This document shows, in pieces, positions 27,050-36,300 of a DNA stretch of 64,000 bases. The DNA lies in NCBI RefSeq assembly GCF_000950575.1, contig NZ_CP011005.1:310001-374000 (forward strand), in the 5' to 3' direction. A model generated the notes under the pieces. It saw only the letters and a program-made list of their open reading frames with translations. It ran no database searches and was not told where the DNA came from. Every line of letters begins with the position of its first letter. The first letter of the stretch is position 1. This stretch comes from Psychromicrobium lacuslunae. Its GTDB lineage: Bacteria > Actinomycetota > Actinomycetes > Actinomycetales > Micrococcaceae. A program made the translations under genes and the position numbers.

Positions 27050-27115
27050 GAGTTCGTGGTTTAGTCTCGGATTCGCTAGTAATTACTGACGAATCCGAGA
27101 CTAAACCACGAACTC
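27050..27115. repeat. Perfect 26-base inverted repeat (family A, copy 1)
   Basis: Arms 27050-27075 and 27090-27115 are perfectly complementary over 26 bases. The 14-base loop contains its own palindrome, AGTAATTACT. It sits between the converging ribF and oxidoreductase genes. The arms share 19 of 25 positions with the element at 29243-29306, and both are followed by the same bases (GGCG). A bidirectional transcript end is a plausible role. Confidence 0.85.
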
Positions 27116-27137
27116 GGCGTAGGAGCCGCGTCAGTAC

Positions 27138-28091
27138 CTAGCTGCCGGGAACGACGACGATCTTGCCGCTGGCGCGGTTAGTCTCCCCGCGTTGGTACGC
27201 CCGCTTGATCTCGGAGAGCGGAAAAACGCTGTCGATCACTGGCTTTAGCTTTTCGGCTTCTACCAATGCCGCAACTTCCCGCAGGCCGTCGCGATCCGGT
27301 GTGACCATAAGGCGAATTGCCCTGATTCCGCGTTGTGCAGCGAGCTCCTGAGTCTCCGGTTCGAGCGGCAATAGGCTGACCAAAATGCCTCCGGGTTTGA
27401 GGGTGTCGAGGCTAGCCAGACCGTTATTGCCGCCCAAGGTATCCAACACGATATCGACCTCGCGCACTGTCTGGGTAGCATCAACCTGCCGGTAGTCGAT
27501 TGCTTCGTCGACGCCGAGTTCGCGGAGTAATGGGTGCTTCGCCGTGCTCGCCGTACCGATCACATAAGCGCCATGAGCCTTAGCGATTTGCACTGCCAGA
27601 TGGCCGACGCCGCCCGCTGCCGCCGGGATCAATACTCGTTGCCCGGTTTGGATCCCGGCGGTCTCGACCAAGGCTTGCCAGGCGGTGAGCACGGCAAGCG
27701 GCAGCGCGGCTGCCTGCTGATGGCTGAGAGCAGTCGGTTTGCTGGCGAAGTGGCGCGCCGGAGCGACTAGGTACTCAGCGTGGGCGCTGCCCGCGTGCGG
27801 GAAGCTGGGCATTCCGAAAACTTCGTCCCCGGGTGCGAAAAGCGTAACGCCGTCCGCCACCTCCTCAACCACTCCCGAGACATCCCAACCCAGGGTAAAC
27901 GGGGGAGCGCTGCCGTCCGGAAGGAAACCTCTTTCCCGGCTTTTCCAATCCACCGGATTTAACGCCGTCGCGCACACTCGAACCAAAATTTCGCCTCCCG
28001 ACGGTTTTGGCCTTGGCACCCGCTGTTGTTCCAAGGTCTCGGCATCGCCGGCGCGGTGCTGAACTATTGCCAGCATGCTGCTCTCTGTCAT
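27138..28091 (-). CDS. NADP-dependent medium-chain oxidoreductase (quinone reductase type)
   Basis: 317 residues from ATG 28091, chosen because AGAAGGAGCACG stands directly before it. The zinc-free MDR pattern is clear: an N-terminal GroES-like domain (GEILVRVCATALNPVDWKSR), then the Rossmann motif AAAGGVGHLAVQIAKA. No structural or catalytic zinc ligands are visible. Such enzymes reduce quinones or alkenals. It diverges from a GlxA-type regulator, which may control it. Confidence 0.92.
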   Translation of the reverse strand: MTESSMLAIVQHRAGDAETLEQQRVPRPKPSGGEILVRVCATALNPVDWKSRERGFLPDGSAPPFTLGWDVSGVVEEVADGVTLFAPGDEVFGMPSFPHAGSAHAEYLVAPARHFASKPTALSHQQAAALPLAVLTAWQALVETAGIQTGQRVLIPAAAGGVGHLAVQIAKAHGAYVIGTASTAKHPLLRELGVDEAIDYRQVDATQTVREVDIVLDTLGGNNGLASLDTLKPGGILVSLLPLEPETQELAAQRGIRAIRLMVTPDRDGLREVAALVEAEKLKPVIDSVFPLSEIKRAYQRGETNRASGKIVVVPGS

Positions 28092-28187
28092 CGTGCTCCT
28101 TCTGCTGTTCTTGAACATTTTTCAGTCTCGACAGTGCTGACGCCTAAAGATAGTGGCCTGAATGACACTCTATGAGAAGATTGGGCC

Positions 28188-29141
28188 ATGCATCGAGTGG
28201 TTGTTCTTGCTTTGCCCGGCGTGATGTCCTTTGAGCTGGGGATGGCCGCTAGGCTCTTTGGCGCGGCGCAGCAGGACGGCGAGCCGCTGTATCAAGTACA
28301 AACTTGCTCGCCCGATGGTGAGCCAGTGTCTACCGATGCCGATTTCAAAGTCGCGGTGGATCATGATGCTCGGTTGCTCGCAACCGCCGACACAGTGGTG
28401 ATGCCGCCGGCCCACGGCGGGGCGGTTTGGGCGACAAGTACCGAACTGGCCCCCGAGGTTTTGGCAGCTTTAAGCCAAATCCGTCCGGGAACTAGGCTGC
28501 TAGGCATTTGCACCGGGGCATTTTTCCTAGCTGCGGCCGGACTATTGAAGGACCGCAAGGCCACCACCCACTGGCGAGACACCGAGAAGTTGCAGCGAAA
28601 CTTCCCGGACCTGAAGGTGCTTCCCGATGTTTTGTACGTCGATGACGGTGAGGTGATGACCTCCGCTGGGGCGGCCGCTGGTATTGACCTCTGTCTGCAT
28701 GTGATCCGGAAGGACCATGGCAGCCAAGTAGCTAACCAAGTCTCCCGTGCGTGCGTGATTCCGCCCTGGCGCGAGGGCGGCCAGTCGCAGTTCATCGAGC
28801 GCCCGATTCCGCAGTTACAGGGAAGCTCGACGGCGGCGACGCGAGAGTGGGCCTTGCAGGAGCTCTCCACGCCCCTGGCATTGGCTAGCCTCGCGGCGCA
28901 CGCGAGGCTGAGTCGTCGGACTTTTAGTCGTCGGTTCAGGGCGGAGACCGGGCTTAGCGTGGGGGCTTGGCTTCTGCAGCAACGGCTTAATCTGGCCAGA
29001 GAACTGCTGGAAACCAGTCAGCTGGGGATCGATAGCATCGCCGATCGCGCCGGGCTGGGCAGTTCTTCTTCGCTCCGAAAGCACTTCAAAGCCGCGCTCG
29101 GGGTGCCACCGTCTCACTATCGGCAAACCTTCCAACGCTAG
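28188..29141 (+). CDS. GlxA/FtrA-type AraC family regulator with DJ-1 domain
   Basis: A 317-residue protein. The N-terminal half is a DJ-1/PfpI-like domain with the nucleophile-elbow Cys in GICTGAFFLAAAGLL (about residue 107). The C-terminal half is an AraC double helix-turn-helix (LASLAAHARLSRRTFSRRFR and IDSIADRAGLGSSSSLRKHF). Such proteins sense small amines or reactive compounds; the Cys may be regulatory. It is divergent from the MDR oxidoreductase, a common pairing. Confidence 0.93.
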   Translation: MHRVVVLALPGVMSFELGMAARLFGAAQQDGEPLYQVQTCSPDGEPVSTDADFKVAVDHDARLLATADTVVMPPAHGGAVWATSTELAPEVLAALSQIRPGTRLLGICTGAFFLAAAGLLKDRKATTHWRDTEKLQRNFPDLKVLPDVLYVDDGEVMTSAGAAAGIDLCLHVIRKDHGSQVANQVSRACVIPPWREGGQSQFIERPIPQLQGSSTAATREWALQELSTPLALASLAAHARLSRRTFSRRFRAETGLSVGAWLLQQRLNLARELLETSQLGIDSIADRAGLGSSSSLRKHFKAALGVPPSHYRQTFQR

Positions 29142-29166
29142 TCCCGTCGTCGGGGCAAGGCAGGCC

Positions 29167-29232
29167 GCCCGGCCAACGCCGGCCACCCGCCCGGCCAACG
29201 CCGGCCACCCGCCCGGCCAACGCCGGCCACCC
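29167..29232. repeat. Tandem repeat, three copies of 22 bases
   Basis: Three perfect 22-base units start at 29167, 29189 and 29211. Each contains CCGGCCAACGCCGG, a hairpin with a four-base loop, so the block could form three small stems. It lies just after the GlxA-type gene. Confidence 0.9.
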
Positions 29233-29242
29233 ATTTCATACC

Positions 29243-29306
29243 AGTTCGCCTCCTAGTCTCGAATTCGCCTGTTTTTGGAAGCGAATTCGAGACTAGGACG
29301 CGAACT
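29243..29306. repeat. 26-base inverted repeat (family A, copy 2)
   Basis: Arms 29243-29268 and 29281-29306 match at 25 of 26 positions around a 12-base loop containing a T-run. The sequence is related to the element at 27050-27115. Where the two copies differ, both arms usually differ together, so pairing is kept. Confidence 0.85.
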
Positions 29307-29413
29307 CGGCGCTGGGGAACGTGGGGTTGCCGTGGCCTGGTTTCGACAGAAGTTGCCCGCGCAGAGTAAACTGGTGGGGTAAATCTGGCTGCAGTCCGTG
29401 GCGGCTGGATTTC

Positions 29414-29515
29414 GTGCCGTTAGGGCCTGGTCAGCGATGTTGACGGAGCCGCAACGGTACGCACCCGAAGACGTAGGGTTTTACGGGACTCACGGCACAA
29501 CTCAAGGAGTTACCT
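29414..29515 (+). promoter_or_regulatory. Candidate structured leader of rpsO
   Basis: GTGCCGT (29414-29420) can pair with ACGGCAC (29492-29498), closing a domain of about 85 bases that ends five bases before the Shine-Dalgarno sequence AAGGAG (29504-29509). S15 represses its own mRNA in several bacterial groups through unrelated leader folds, so a leader at this place is expected. The fold and binding are untested. Confidence 0.45.
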
Positions 29516-29785
29516 GTGGCATTAGACGCCGCTGTAAAGCAAGACATCATCAAGGAATACGCCACCGCCGAGGGTGACACCGGTTCGCCGGAGGTCCAGA
29601 TCGCGATGCTCTCCAAGCGCATCTCCGATTTGACCGAGCACCTGAAGGTACACAAGCATGACCACCACACCCGTCGTGGCCTGATGGCCTTGGTGGGCCG
29701 TCGGAAGCGTCTGCTGGCTTACCTGCATGACACCGACATTGCACGCTACCGTTCGCTCATTGAGCGCCTCGGCCTGCGTCGATAA
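29516..29785 (+). CDS. rpsO: 30S ribosomal protein S15
   Basis: An 89-residue S15, an early-binding protein of the 30S platform that contacts 16S rRNA helices 20-22. Typical stretches are [20 protein letters not shown], the [20 protein letters not shown] segment and the ending [15 protein letters not shown] 29516 is preceded by AAGGAGT. The gene is followed by an intrinsic terminator and then pnp, the conserved rpsO-pnp order. Confidence 0.98.
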   Translation: MALDAAVKQDIIKEYATAEGDTGSPEVQIAMLSKRISDLTEHLKVHKHDHHTRRGLMALVGRRKRLLAYLHDTDIARYRSLIERLGLRR

Positions 29786-29790
29786 AACTG

Positions 29791-29829
29791 TTTGAGGCCG
29801 CACTCCCGCTTCGGGAATGCGGCCTCAAA
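29791..29829 (+). terminator. Hairpin terminator after rpsO
   Basis: TTTGAGGCCGCA and TGCGGCCTCAAA form the base of a stem with CTCCCG/CGGGAA above, one C-A mismatch, and a short CTTC-type loop. It stands six bases after the rpsO stop codon. Only a weak T-rich stretch follows. Confidence 0.8.
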
Positions 29830-30011
29830 ACTTTCAACTGAAACCAGCTGAAAGTCATCAATCACTGCGCATTCGCGGTCCTCGGTAGTGACCTCCGGAC
29901 GATTCTGAAAAGAGTTCCGTGGGTCTCGATCGAAGGCCGGGTGTGGCCCGTCGGGAGATGGGCTGGGTGAAAGATGACCGGAGGCGAAACACAGAAACGG
30001 AGGTGACTCTC

Positions 30012-32285
30012 TTGGAGGGTCCCGAAATCCAATTCGCCGAAGCCGTGATCGATAACGGTCGCTTTGGCAAACGCACTATCCGCTTTGAAACCGGTCGTTT
30101 GGCTCAGCAGGCCGCCGGCGCCGCGATGGTTTACATCGACGACGACACTGCGCTGCTCTCCGCCACCACCGCGGGCAAGCAGCCGCGTGAAGGCTTCGAC
30201 TTCTTCCCGCTCACCGTCGACGTGGAAGAGCGGATGTACGCCGCTGGCCGGATCCCCGGTTCGTTCTTCCGTCGCGAAGGCCGTCCCTCAACCGAGGCCA
30301 TCCTGGCTTGTCGTCTGATGGACCGCCCGTTGCGCCCCGCCTTCGTGAAGGGCCTGCGCAACGAAGTTCAGATCGTGGTCACCGTGCTCGCGATCAACCC
30401 CGATGAGCTGTATGACGTGGTCGCTATCAACGCTTCCTCGATGTCCACTCAGCTTTCCGGTCTGCCGTTCTCCGGCCCGATTGGCGGCGTCCGCGTCGCT
30501 CTGATCGCAGATCAGAATGGTGGCAGCCAGTGGGTTGCCTTCCCACGGCACTCCGAACTGGAGAACGCCGTCTTCGATATGGTGGTTGCCGGTCGAGTTG
30601 CTGGCGACGATGTCGCGATTATGATGGTCGAGGCAGAGGCGACCGATAACTCCTGGAAACTGATCAAGGAAAACGGTGCCACCGCGCCGACCGAAGAGAT
30701 CGTTGCCGAGGGCCTGGAAGCGGCTAAGCCGTTCATCAAGGTGCTTTGCGAAGCGCAGGCTGATTTGGCCGCTCGCGCCGCCAAGCCGATCGTCGAATTC
30801 CCGATCTTCCTGGATTACGAGCAGGATGCTTACGACGCCGTTGAGACCGCTGCCGCGAGCAAACTCGCCGAGGTCTTCCAGATCGCCGATAAGCAGGAGC
30901 GGGACAACGCCTCTGACGCACTCAAGGACGAAGTCGTTGGGCAGCTGGCCGAGCAATTCGAAGGCCGTGAGAAGGAGCTTTCCGCAGCCTTCCGCTCGGT
31001 CACCAAGAAGGTGGTGCGCCAGCGCATCCTGAAGGACCAGGTTCGCATCGACGGCCGTGGCCTGACCGATATTCGCCAGCTCACCGCCGAGGTCGAGGTG
31101 CTGCCTCGAGTGCACGGTTCGGCAATCTTCGAGCGGGGTGAAACCCAGATCATGGGCGTTACCACGCTGAACATGCTCAAGATGGAACAGCAGATCGACT
31201 CGCTCTCCCCGGAGAAGACGAAGCGGTACATGCACAACTACAACTTCCCGCCCTACTCGACCGGTGAAACCGGCCGGGTTGGCTCGCCCAAGCGCCGTGA
31301 AATCGGCCACGGTGCTCTCGCTGAGCGTGCCCTGGTGCCGGTGCTGCCCTCGCGTGAAGAGTTCCCCTACGCGATCCGTCAGGTCTCCGAGGCGCTCGGC
31401 TCCAACGGTTCGACCTCAATGGGCTCGGTCTGCGCTTCGACGCTGTCGCTGCTCAACGCCGGTGTGCCGCTGAAGGCTCCGGTTGCTGGTATCGCGATGG
31501 GCCTGGTGTCCGACGAGGTTGATGGCCAAACCCGTTACGCCGCGCTGACCGACATCCTGGGCGCTGAAGATGCTTTCGGCGATATGGACTTCAAGGTGGC
31601 TGGCACCTCCGAGTTCGTTACCGCTATTCAGCTCGACACCAAGCTCGATGGCATCCCGGCCTCCGTCTTGGCTGCCGCGCTCAAGCAGGCTCGCGAAGCC
31701 CGCTTGCACATTCTCGGCGTGCTCAACGCTGCGATCGACGTACCGGATGAGCTCTCTGAGTTTGCGCCCCGCGTTATCGCGGTCAAGATCCCGGTTGACA
31801 AGATCGGCGAGGTCATCGGGCCCAAGGGCAAGATGATCAACCAGATCCAGGAAGACACCGGCGCGGATATCTCCATCGAGGATGACGGCACGGTGTACAT
31901 CGGGGCCACCGACGGCCCCTCAGCTGACGCTGCTCGTTCCGCGATCAACGCGATCGCCAACCCGCAGGTTCCCGAGATTGGTGAACGCTACCTGGGCACG
32001 GTTGTCAAGACCACCACCTTTGGTGCTTTCGTCTCGCTGACCCCGGGCAAGGACGGCCTGTTGCACGTCACCGAATTGCGCAAGATCAACGATGGCAAGC
32101 GGGTTGACAACGTCGACGACGTGGTCTCCGTCGGTCAGAAGATCCAGGTGGAAATCACCAAGATCGACGACCGTGGAAAGCTCTCGCTCTCGCCGGTAAT
32201 CGCGGAAGCTGAGGGCGAAGCTACAGAAGCCGTTGCCGAGGCCGCTGCGGCCGAGGCAGAGGCTGCCGACGTTCAGGCCAACTAA
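30012..32285 (+). CDS. pnp: Polyribonucleotide nucleotidyltransferase (PNPase)
   Basis: 757 residues if translation starts at TTG 30012 ([16 protein letters not shown]). GGAGGTGA (29999-30006) lies five bases before this TTG. A GTG at 30003 falls inside that Shine-Dalgarno sequence and is less likely; the frame is open upstream to 29919. PNPase degrades RNA 3' to 5' with phosphate. Two RNase PH domains flank a helical domain, with [20 protein letters not shown] in the second core. A KH domain ([20 protein letters not shown]) and an S1 domain ([20 protein letters not shown]) follow, and an Ala/Glu-rich tail ends the protein. Confidence 0.96.
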   Translation: MEGPEIQFAEAVIDNGRFGKRTIRFETGRLAQQAAGAAMVYIDDDTALLSATTAGKQPREGFDFFPLTVDVEERMYAAGRIPGSFFRREGRPSTEAILACRLMDRPLRPAFVKGLRNEVQIVVTVLAINPDELYDVVAINASSMSTQLSGLPFSGPIGGVRVALIADQNGGSQWVAFPRHSELENAVFDMVVAGRVAGDDVAIMMVEAEATDNSWKLIKENGATAPTEEIVAEGLEAAKPFIKVLCEAQADLAARAAKPIVEFPIFLDYEQDAYDAVETAAASKLAEVFQIADKQERDNASDALKDEVVGQLAEQFEGREKELSAAFRSVTKKVVRQRILKDQVRIDGRGLTDIRQLTAEVEVLPRVHGSAIFERGETQIMGVTTLNMLKMEQQIDSLSPEKTKRYMHNYNFPPYSTGETGRVGSPKRREIGHGALAERALVPVLPSREEFPYAIRQVSEALGSNGSTSMGSVCASTLSLLNAGVPLKAPVAGIAMGLVSDEVDGQTRYAALTDILGAEDAFGDMDFKVAGTSEFVTAIQLDTKLDGIPASVLAAALKQAREARLHILGVLNAAIDVPDELSEFAPRVIAVKIPVDKIGEVIGPKGKMINQIQEDTGADISIEDDGTVYIGATDGPSADAARSAINAIANPQVPEIGERYLGTVVKTTTFGAFVSLTPGKDGLLHVTELRKINDGKRVDNVDDVVSVGQKIQVEITKIDDRGKLSLSPVIAEAEGEATEAVAEAAAAEAEAADVQAN

Positions 32286-32288
32286 ACC

Positions 32289-33692
32289 TTGACTGAACAA
32301 CTACCGTTGCTTTCGGCACTGGCGCTGAGCGGTCAATCGGTGACCGCTCAGCCCGCCGAAGGGCAACAGAATGGTGGCTACCTGGGGTCGGGGCAGATTG
32401 TCTCGGGCGAACCGGGCGGAGCCCTGGTGCGCCGTTCGGTACTACCCGGCGGTGTCCGGGTACTGACCGAGTCAATGCCCGGCCAGCGTAGCGCCACCAT
32501 TGGTTTTTGGGTTGGTGTTGGTTCTCGGGATGAAGCCGAGAACCAACACGGCTCAACGCATTTCCTTGAGCATTTGCTGTTCAAGGGGACCACCGCTCGT
32601 AGTGCCTTAGACATCGCCTCGGCTTTTGACGAGGTCGGTGGTGAGTCAAATGCCGCTACCGCTAAAGAAAGCACCTGCTACTACGCCCGGGTACTGGACA
32701 GCGACCTAGCGATGGCGATTGACGTGATCGCCGATATGGTGACTTCGGCGGTGCTCGACCCCGAAGAACTGGAGGCCGAGCGCGAGGTCATCCTGGAAGA
32801 AATCGCGATGGACAGCGATGACCCGACCGACGTGGCCCATGAGAAGTTCGTGGCTGCGGTGCTCGGCTCGCACCCCTTGGGACGTCCGATCGGTGGTACT
32901 CCGGAGGCAATTCGAGGCGTCTCTCGAGAATCTGTTTGGCAACACTATCGGCGTTACTACCGACCGGATGAACTGGTGATTACCGCCGCCGGCGGACTTG
33001 ACCACGATCAGGTCTGTGCTCAGGTGCTCAGTGCGCTGGAGGGTGCGGGCTGGGATTTGGATCCCGAAGCGGTACCGGTGCAGCGCCGGAATACCGATTT
33101 TGCCGCCATTAACGGTAGCCCTGGTTTGCAGGTGATTCGACGTCAGGTCGAACAGGCGAACATTATTATGGGCTGCCCATCGCTAGTGGCGACCGACGAG
33201 CGGCGCTTCGTGATGAGCGTGCTGAACGCGATTCTGGGTGGCGGCATGTCGTCTCGATTGTTCCAGGAAATCCGGGAGAAACGTGGCCTGGTTTACTCAA
33301 CCTACTCTTTCTCCTCCGCCTATGCTGATGCCGGTTATTTCGGTATGTACGCCGGTTGTTCGCCGCAGAAGGTGCCCCAGGTTCTAGAGCTCTTGGCCGC
33401 GGAGCTGGACAAGCTGGCGGCCGACGGCGTCTCGGTCGAGGAACTAAACAAGGCCATCGGGCAGCTTTCCGGTGGGATCGTACTTGCGCTGGAAGATACC
33501 GGCTCGCGAATGTCTAGGCTGGGCCGGGCCGAACTGGTCTCCGGTGAATTCCTTGATATTGACCAGACCTTGGCTCATATTCATACGGTCACCGCCGAGC
33601 AAGTTCACGAACTAGCAAAGGAACTTGCAGCTGCACCGCGCACCATCACGGTGGTCGGACCCTTCGACGAAGACGAGACCTTCGGTCGCTAA
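32289..33692 (+). CDS. M16 family zinc peptidase (insulinase-like)
   Basis: A 467-residue M16 peptidase with the inverted zinc motif HFLEH in STHFLEHLLFKGT (near residue 96), the downstream zinc Glu in EAEREVILEEIAM, and the RR-x-Y-type region REKRGLVYSTYSF in the second half. The first 50 residues are a poorly conserved extension; TTG 32289 is the first start after pnp, and a start near residue 40 cannot be excluded. The gene lies three bases after pnp and follows pnp in many Actinobacteria and Firmicutes. Its substrates are unknown. Confidence 0.92.
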   Translation: MTEQLPLLSALALSGQSVTAQPAEGQQNGGYLGSGQIVSGEPGGALVRRSVLPGGVRVLTESMPGQRSATIGFWVGVGSRDEAENQHGSTHFLEHLLFKGTTARSALDIASAFDEVGGESNAATAKESTCYYARVLDSDLAMAIDVIADMVTSAVLDPEELEAEREVILEEIAMDSDDPTDVAHEKFVAAVLGSHPLGRPIGGTPEAIRGVSRESVWQHYRRYYRPDELVITAAGGLDHDQVCAQVLSALEGAGWDLDPEAVPVQRRNTDFAAINGSPGLQVIRRQVEQANIIMGCPSLVATDERRFVMSVLNAILGGGMSSRLFQEIREKRGLVYSTYSFSSAYADAGYFGMYAGCSPQKVPQVLELLAAELDKLAADGVSVEELNKAIGQLSGGIVLALEDTGSRMSRLGRAELVSGEFLDIDQTLAHIHTVTAEQVHELAKELAAAPRTITVVGPFDEDETFGR

Positions 33693-33709
33693 GGAAAACC
33701 TTGATCAAA

Positions 33710-33758
33710 ATGAGGGCGTCGTTTAGATTTCGCAATGAAATCTAAACGACGCCCTCAT
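33710..33758. terminator. Bidirectional hairpin between converging genes
   Basis: Twenty-two-base perfect arms, 33710-33731 and 33737-33758, enclose the five-base loop GCAAT. It is placed 18 bases after the peptidase stop and 26 bases from the end of the surface-protein gene. With AAAA before and AT-rich sequence after, it may stop transcription in both directions. Confidence 0.7.
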
Positions 33759-33784
33759 AGCATCTAAGGTCGAAGGGATCCGCC

Positions 33785-36277
33785 TTAGTGCTGTCGAGTT
33801 CTCCTCTTGAGCGAGAACAGTACGATACTTCCAATCATCACCGCGATCAGCCCCAACTCTAACCAGCCCGCAGTGAAACCCGTTTCGGGCATCTCAGGAT
33901 CCGATTCGGCCGCCGAGGGGTGCTGGCTGGAAGTCTGTGCGGGCACCGCCGGCTGAGACGAACTAGCTGTTGAGGTCGGCGTGCTCGGGCTAGGAGTCGA
34001 GGTTGAAGTGCTTGGGCTGGCAGTAGGACTGGGCGTCACGGTCGCCGCGGTATAGCTATTCGTCACCGTACAGACGGTGTCCTGACCGGCTAATAAGGTT
34101 ACCGCACTGTCGGCCGCTGCGGGGTCACCATCACCCGTAACACAGATGAAACCAGCTGTCTGATAGCCCCGAGTTGGACCTGTCTCAGCCAGCGCGTAGC
34201 GACCTGGCGTCAGCGGCAGTCGGGTAACTTCCGAGCTGCCACTGATGCCTGATACCACCGAACCGTCTTGGGCGGTTGCACTGAGGCTCCAGGCGCTTGG
34301 CTCGGCCGCGCCACTGTCACCGTCGACTTTCTTGACCAGAGTGAGCATTGCCGGATCGCCCACCTGAACCCTAATAAGCGCCTCGGAGAAGCAGTTATCG
34401 GCGTAACTTACCCGGTATTTCAGCGGGCTCGCTTGGCCGTGGAAACCCGCTTCAGGGCTGAATGTCACAACACTCCCAGCGAGGGTGTACTTTCCCTCGC
34501 CAGCCACCGTGAGCTCTGAGACTGCGCTGCCCTGAGCGTCGAGCAATGAGGTAGTTACAGCGGGTAGGTTCGCATCGAAGGAATCGTTTGCCAGCACGTC
34601 AACGCTGCCGGAAGTGTGGTAACTGGTCTGCAGCAGATCGTCATTACTCTTCGCAAGCACTGCCTGCGCCGATGCCCAATCGCCGTTTCCAGCCTCGTTC
34701 CAGGCCGAGACCCTAAATTCATATTCCTTGGTCGGGTCGAGGCCGCTAATCACTCGATTTTGTGCGGTGGATGGCGGGTGCGGGATGACACTCCAGCTAG
34801 TACCTCCGATTTCACGGCTCTCAATGACGTAATCGAGCACCGGGGCCTTGCTGTATTGGGCACCTTCTACGCTCGGGCCATCACAGTTCCAACTCAGCGA
34901 GACGCTGCTCTTATCGACTGATCGCGCCGCACAGACCGAATTCACTGGCGAAGGGGTTTGCGCCAGCACCATCACTCGAGTGGAGGCACTGCCCTGACCG
35001 ACGGTGACATAGAGGTAGCCTCTGCTATCGGTGGCCACACCCCGAATGTTAGTTAGCCCAGGGAACTGGCTCGAGGTATACGAACGGATGAATTCGCCGT
35101 CTTTGGTGTATTCAAAAAGTGCGCTTGAACTGGTGTCGGCACCACTCCAGGCGTAGACATGCCGAGTCACCTGATCCACATAGCTGCCGAAAACAACCTG
35201 TCCCTTGGTGAGTTGATTTTGACCAAAAGTGGCGATGATTTTTCCGCTCTTATCGCGCTTCTCAATGAACGGGGTGTTCCGTAAGCCGGGGTCATCGCGG
35301 AAATTGATCAGTGGAAGATAGTAACTATCGTCGGTCTGATCGATGGCGACACCATAGGGATTCCGATAGCCCGGGTCGGTCGCACTGTACGTTCCAGCTG
35401 GTACATCGAGCTTGACCCGGGTGCTGACCGAACCGTCGGGATTGAAGCCATCAAGCGCATCTCTAACCTGATTATCCACCCACACCGTGCCCGAAGAGTC
35501 TACCGAGATTCCGGCCCGATAATTGAGATAACCGGGAGTCGCGGTTTGCGCCCAACTGCCGGTGAAACCGGCGCCTGGAAGACTGCTGAAGTCGGGAGCG
35601 AAGCGCTTGATTGCCTGAGCAGGGCCGCTATCCGGAGAGTTCGCCTCTGAATCGACCACCCAAGCGGTGCCGGTGCCGTCGACAACGATGCCACGGGGGC
35701 CATGTTGCGCCTTTTCTGCCGCCGGGAAGGTTTTCTGATCGGATTCAGCGAGCGGAGCGAACCGGGCACCAAGACCCGCGTTAACACCCGGACTCGCGGT
35801 GTAGCCAGTGGCCTGATAGTTTCCGCCACCAAGATAGTCCGAAGACACCGTGCCATTGGCCGGATAGTGCGCGATGCTCGGGGTGCCGAACTGGCAGGGT
35901 GGGGCACCGAGCCCCGCTAATTGGCAGAGCAGGGAAGACCAACCCACCTTTCCGGAGTCGGTGACCCACAGCGAACCGTCGGTCGGACTGATTGCGACAC
36001 CATAGCTAAAGGTGCTGTCTGAAGCTCCCCGTGAGGTTTCGATATCGCCAGCAAAGCCCCATTGATTAGAGCCTTGTCCTTTACCCGGGACAGCAGCCAC
36101 AGAGGTGGTGGCACCGCTGGCGGCTGGGAGCAATGCAAGCGGAGCCGGGCTAGTAGGTGTCAGATGGTTCGATGTTGACTGCAGCGGAGTTGCAGCTGCG
36201 GCGGTGGTTAGGGGAGCTATTAGAGCGAAAAGTAAGCTCACTGAAGTGATAAGTGCATAACGGTGCGAACGAGACAT
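33785..36277 (-). CDS. Large cell-wall-anchored surface protein (sortase substrate)
   Basis: An 830-residue secreted protein. A signal peptide ends near residue 29 (LIAPLTTAAAA). Residues 50-440 have NHL/beta-propeller-like repeats (GIVVDGTGTAWVVDSEA, GVATDSRGYLYVTVGQG). A fibronectin type III domain follows at about 445-540, then a CshA-like domain (GSVVTFSPEAGFHGQASPLK), then a SpaA-like prealbumin fold (LTLVKKVDGDSGA to CTVTNSY). A Ser/Thr/Pro stalk precedes the sorting signal MPETG at 796-800, a membrane helix and an RRTRQ tail. MPETG departs from LPxTG at the first position. The role is probably adhesion or surface structure. Confidence 0.88.
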   Translation of the reverse strand: MSRSHRYALITSVSLLFALIAPLTTAAAATPLQSTSNHLTPTSPAPLALLPAASGATTSVAAVPGKGQGSNQWGFAGDIETSRGASDSTFSYGVAISPTDGSLWVTDSGKVGWSSLLCQLAGLGAPPCQFGTPSIAHYPANGTVSSDYLGGGNYQATGYTASPGVNAGLGARFAPLAESDQKTFPAAEKAQHGPRGIVVDGTGTAWVVDSEANSPDSGPAQAIKRFAPDFSSLPGAGFTGSWAQTATPGYLNYRAGISVDSSGTVWVDNQVRDALDGFNPDGSVSTRVKLDVPAGTYSATDPGYRNPYGVAIDQTDDSYYLPLINFRDDPGLRNTPFIEKRDKSGKIIATFGQNQLTKGQVVFGSYVDQVTRHVYAWSGADTSSSALFEYTKDGEFIRSYTSSQFPGLTNIRGVATDSRGYLYVTVGQGSASTRVMVLAQTPSPVNSVCAARSVDKSSVSLSWNCDGPSVEGAQYSKAPVLDYVIESREIGGTSWSVIPHPPSTAQNRVISGLDPTKEYEFRVSAWNEAGNGDWASAQAVLAKSNDDLLQTSYHTSGSVDVLANDSFDANLPAVTTSLLDAQGSAVSELTVAGEGKYTLAGSVVTFSPEAGFHGQASPLKYRVSYADNCFSEALIRVQVGDPAMLTLVKKVDGDSGAAEPSAWSLSATAQDGSVVSGISGSSEVTRLPLTPGRYALAETGPTRGYQTAGFICVTGDGDPAAADSAVTLLAGQDTVCTVTNSYTAATVTPSPTASPSTSTSTPSPSTPTSTASSSQPAVPAQTSSQHPSAAESDPEMPETGFTAGWLELGLIAVMIGSIVLFSLKRRTRQH

Positions 36278-36300
36278 ATAACCCCAATGTTCCTCAGTAA

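Larger units (their letters stand above)
29142..29515. other. 374-base non-coding gap before rpsO
   Basis: This is the longest gap in the window. It holds, in order, a GC-rich tandem repeat (29167-29232), a long inverted repeat (29243-29306) and a probable rpsO leader with a long-range stem (29414-29498). I see no small gene with a convincing ribosome-binding site, and no tRNA or tmRNA. Confidence 0.75.

Noticed and set aside
29167-29232. CRISPR-like repeat block
   Set aside because: The units are directly adjacent with no spacers, and no cas gene is near.
29320-29515. tmRNA or tRNA in the rpsO upstream gap
   Set aside because: No tRNA acceptor or T-loop pattern and no tmRNA tag frame could be found.
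30288-31310. 340-residue minus-strand frame opposite pnp
   Set aside because: pnp is unmistakable on the other strand; the frame is a by-product of its codon bias in a GC-rich gene.
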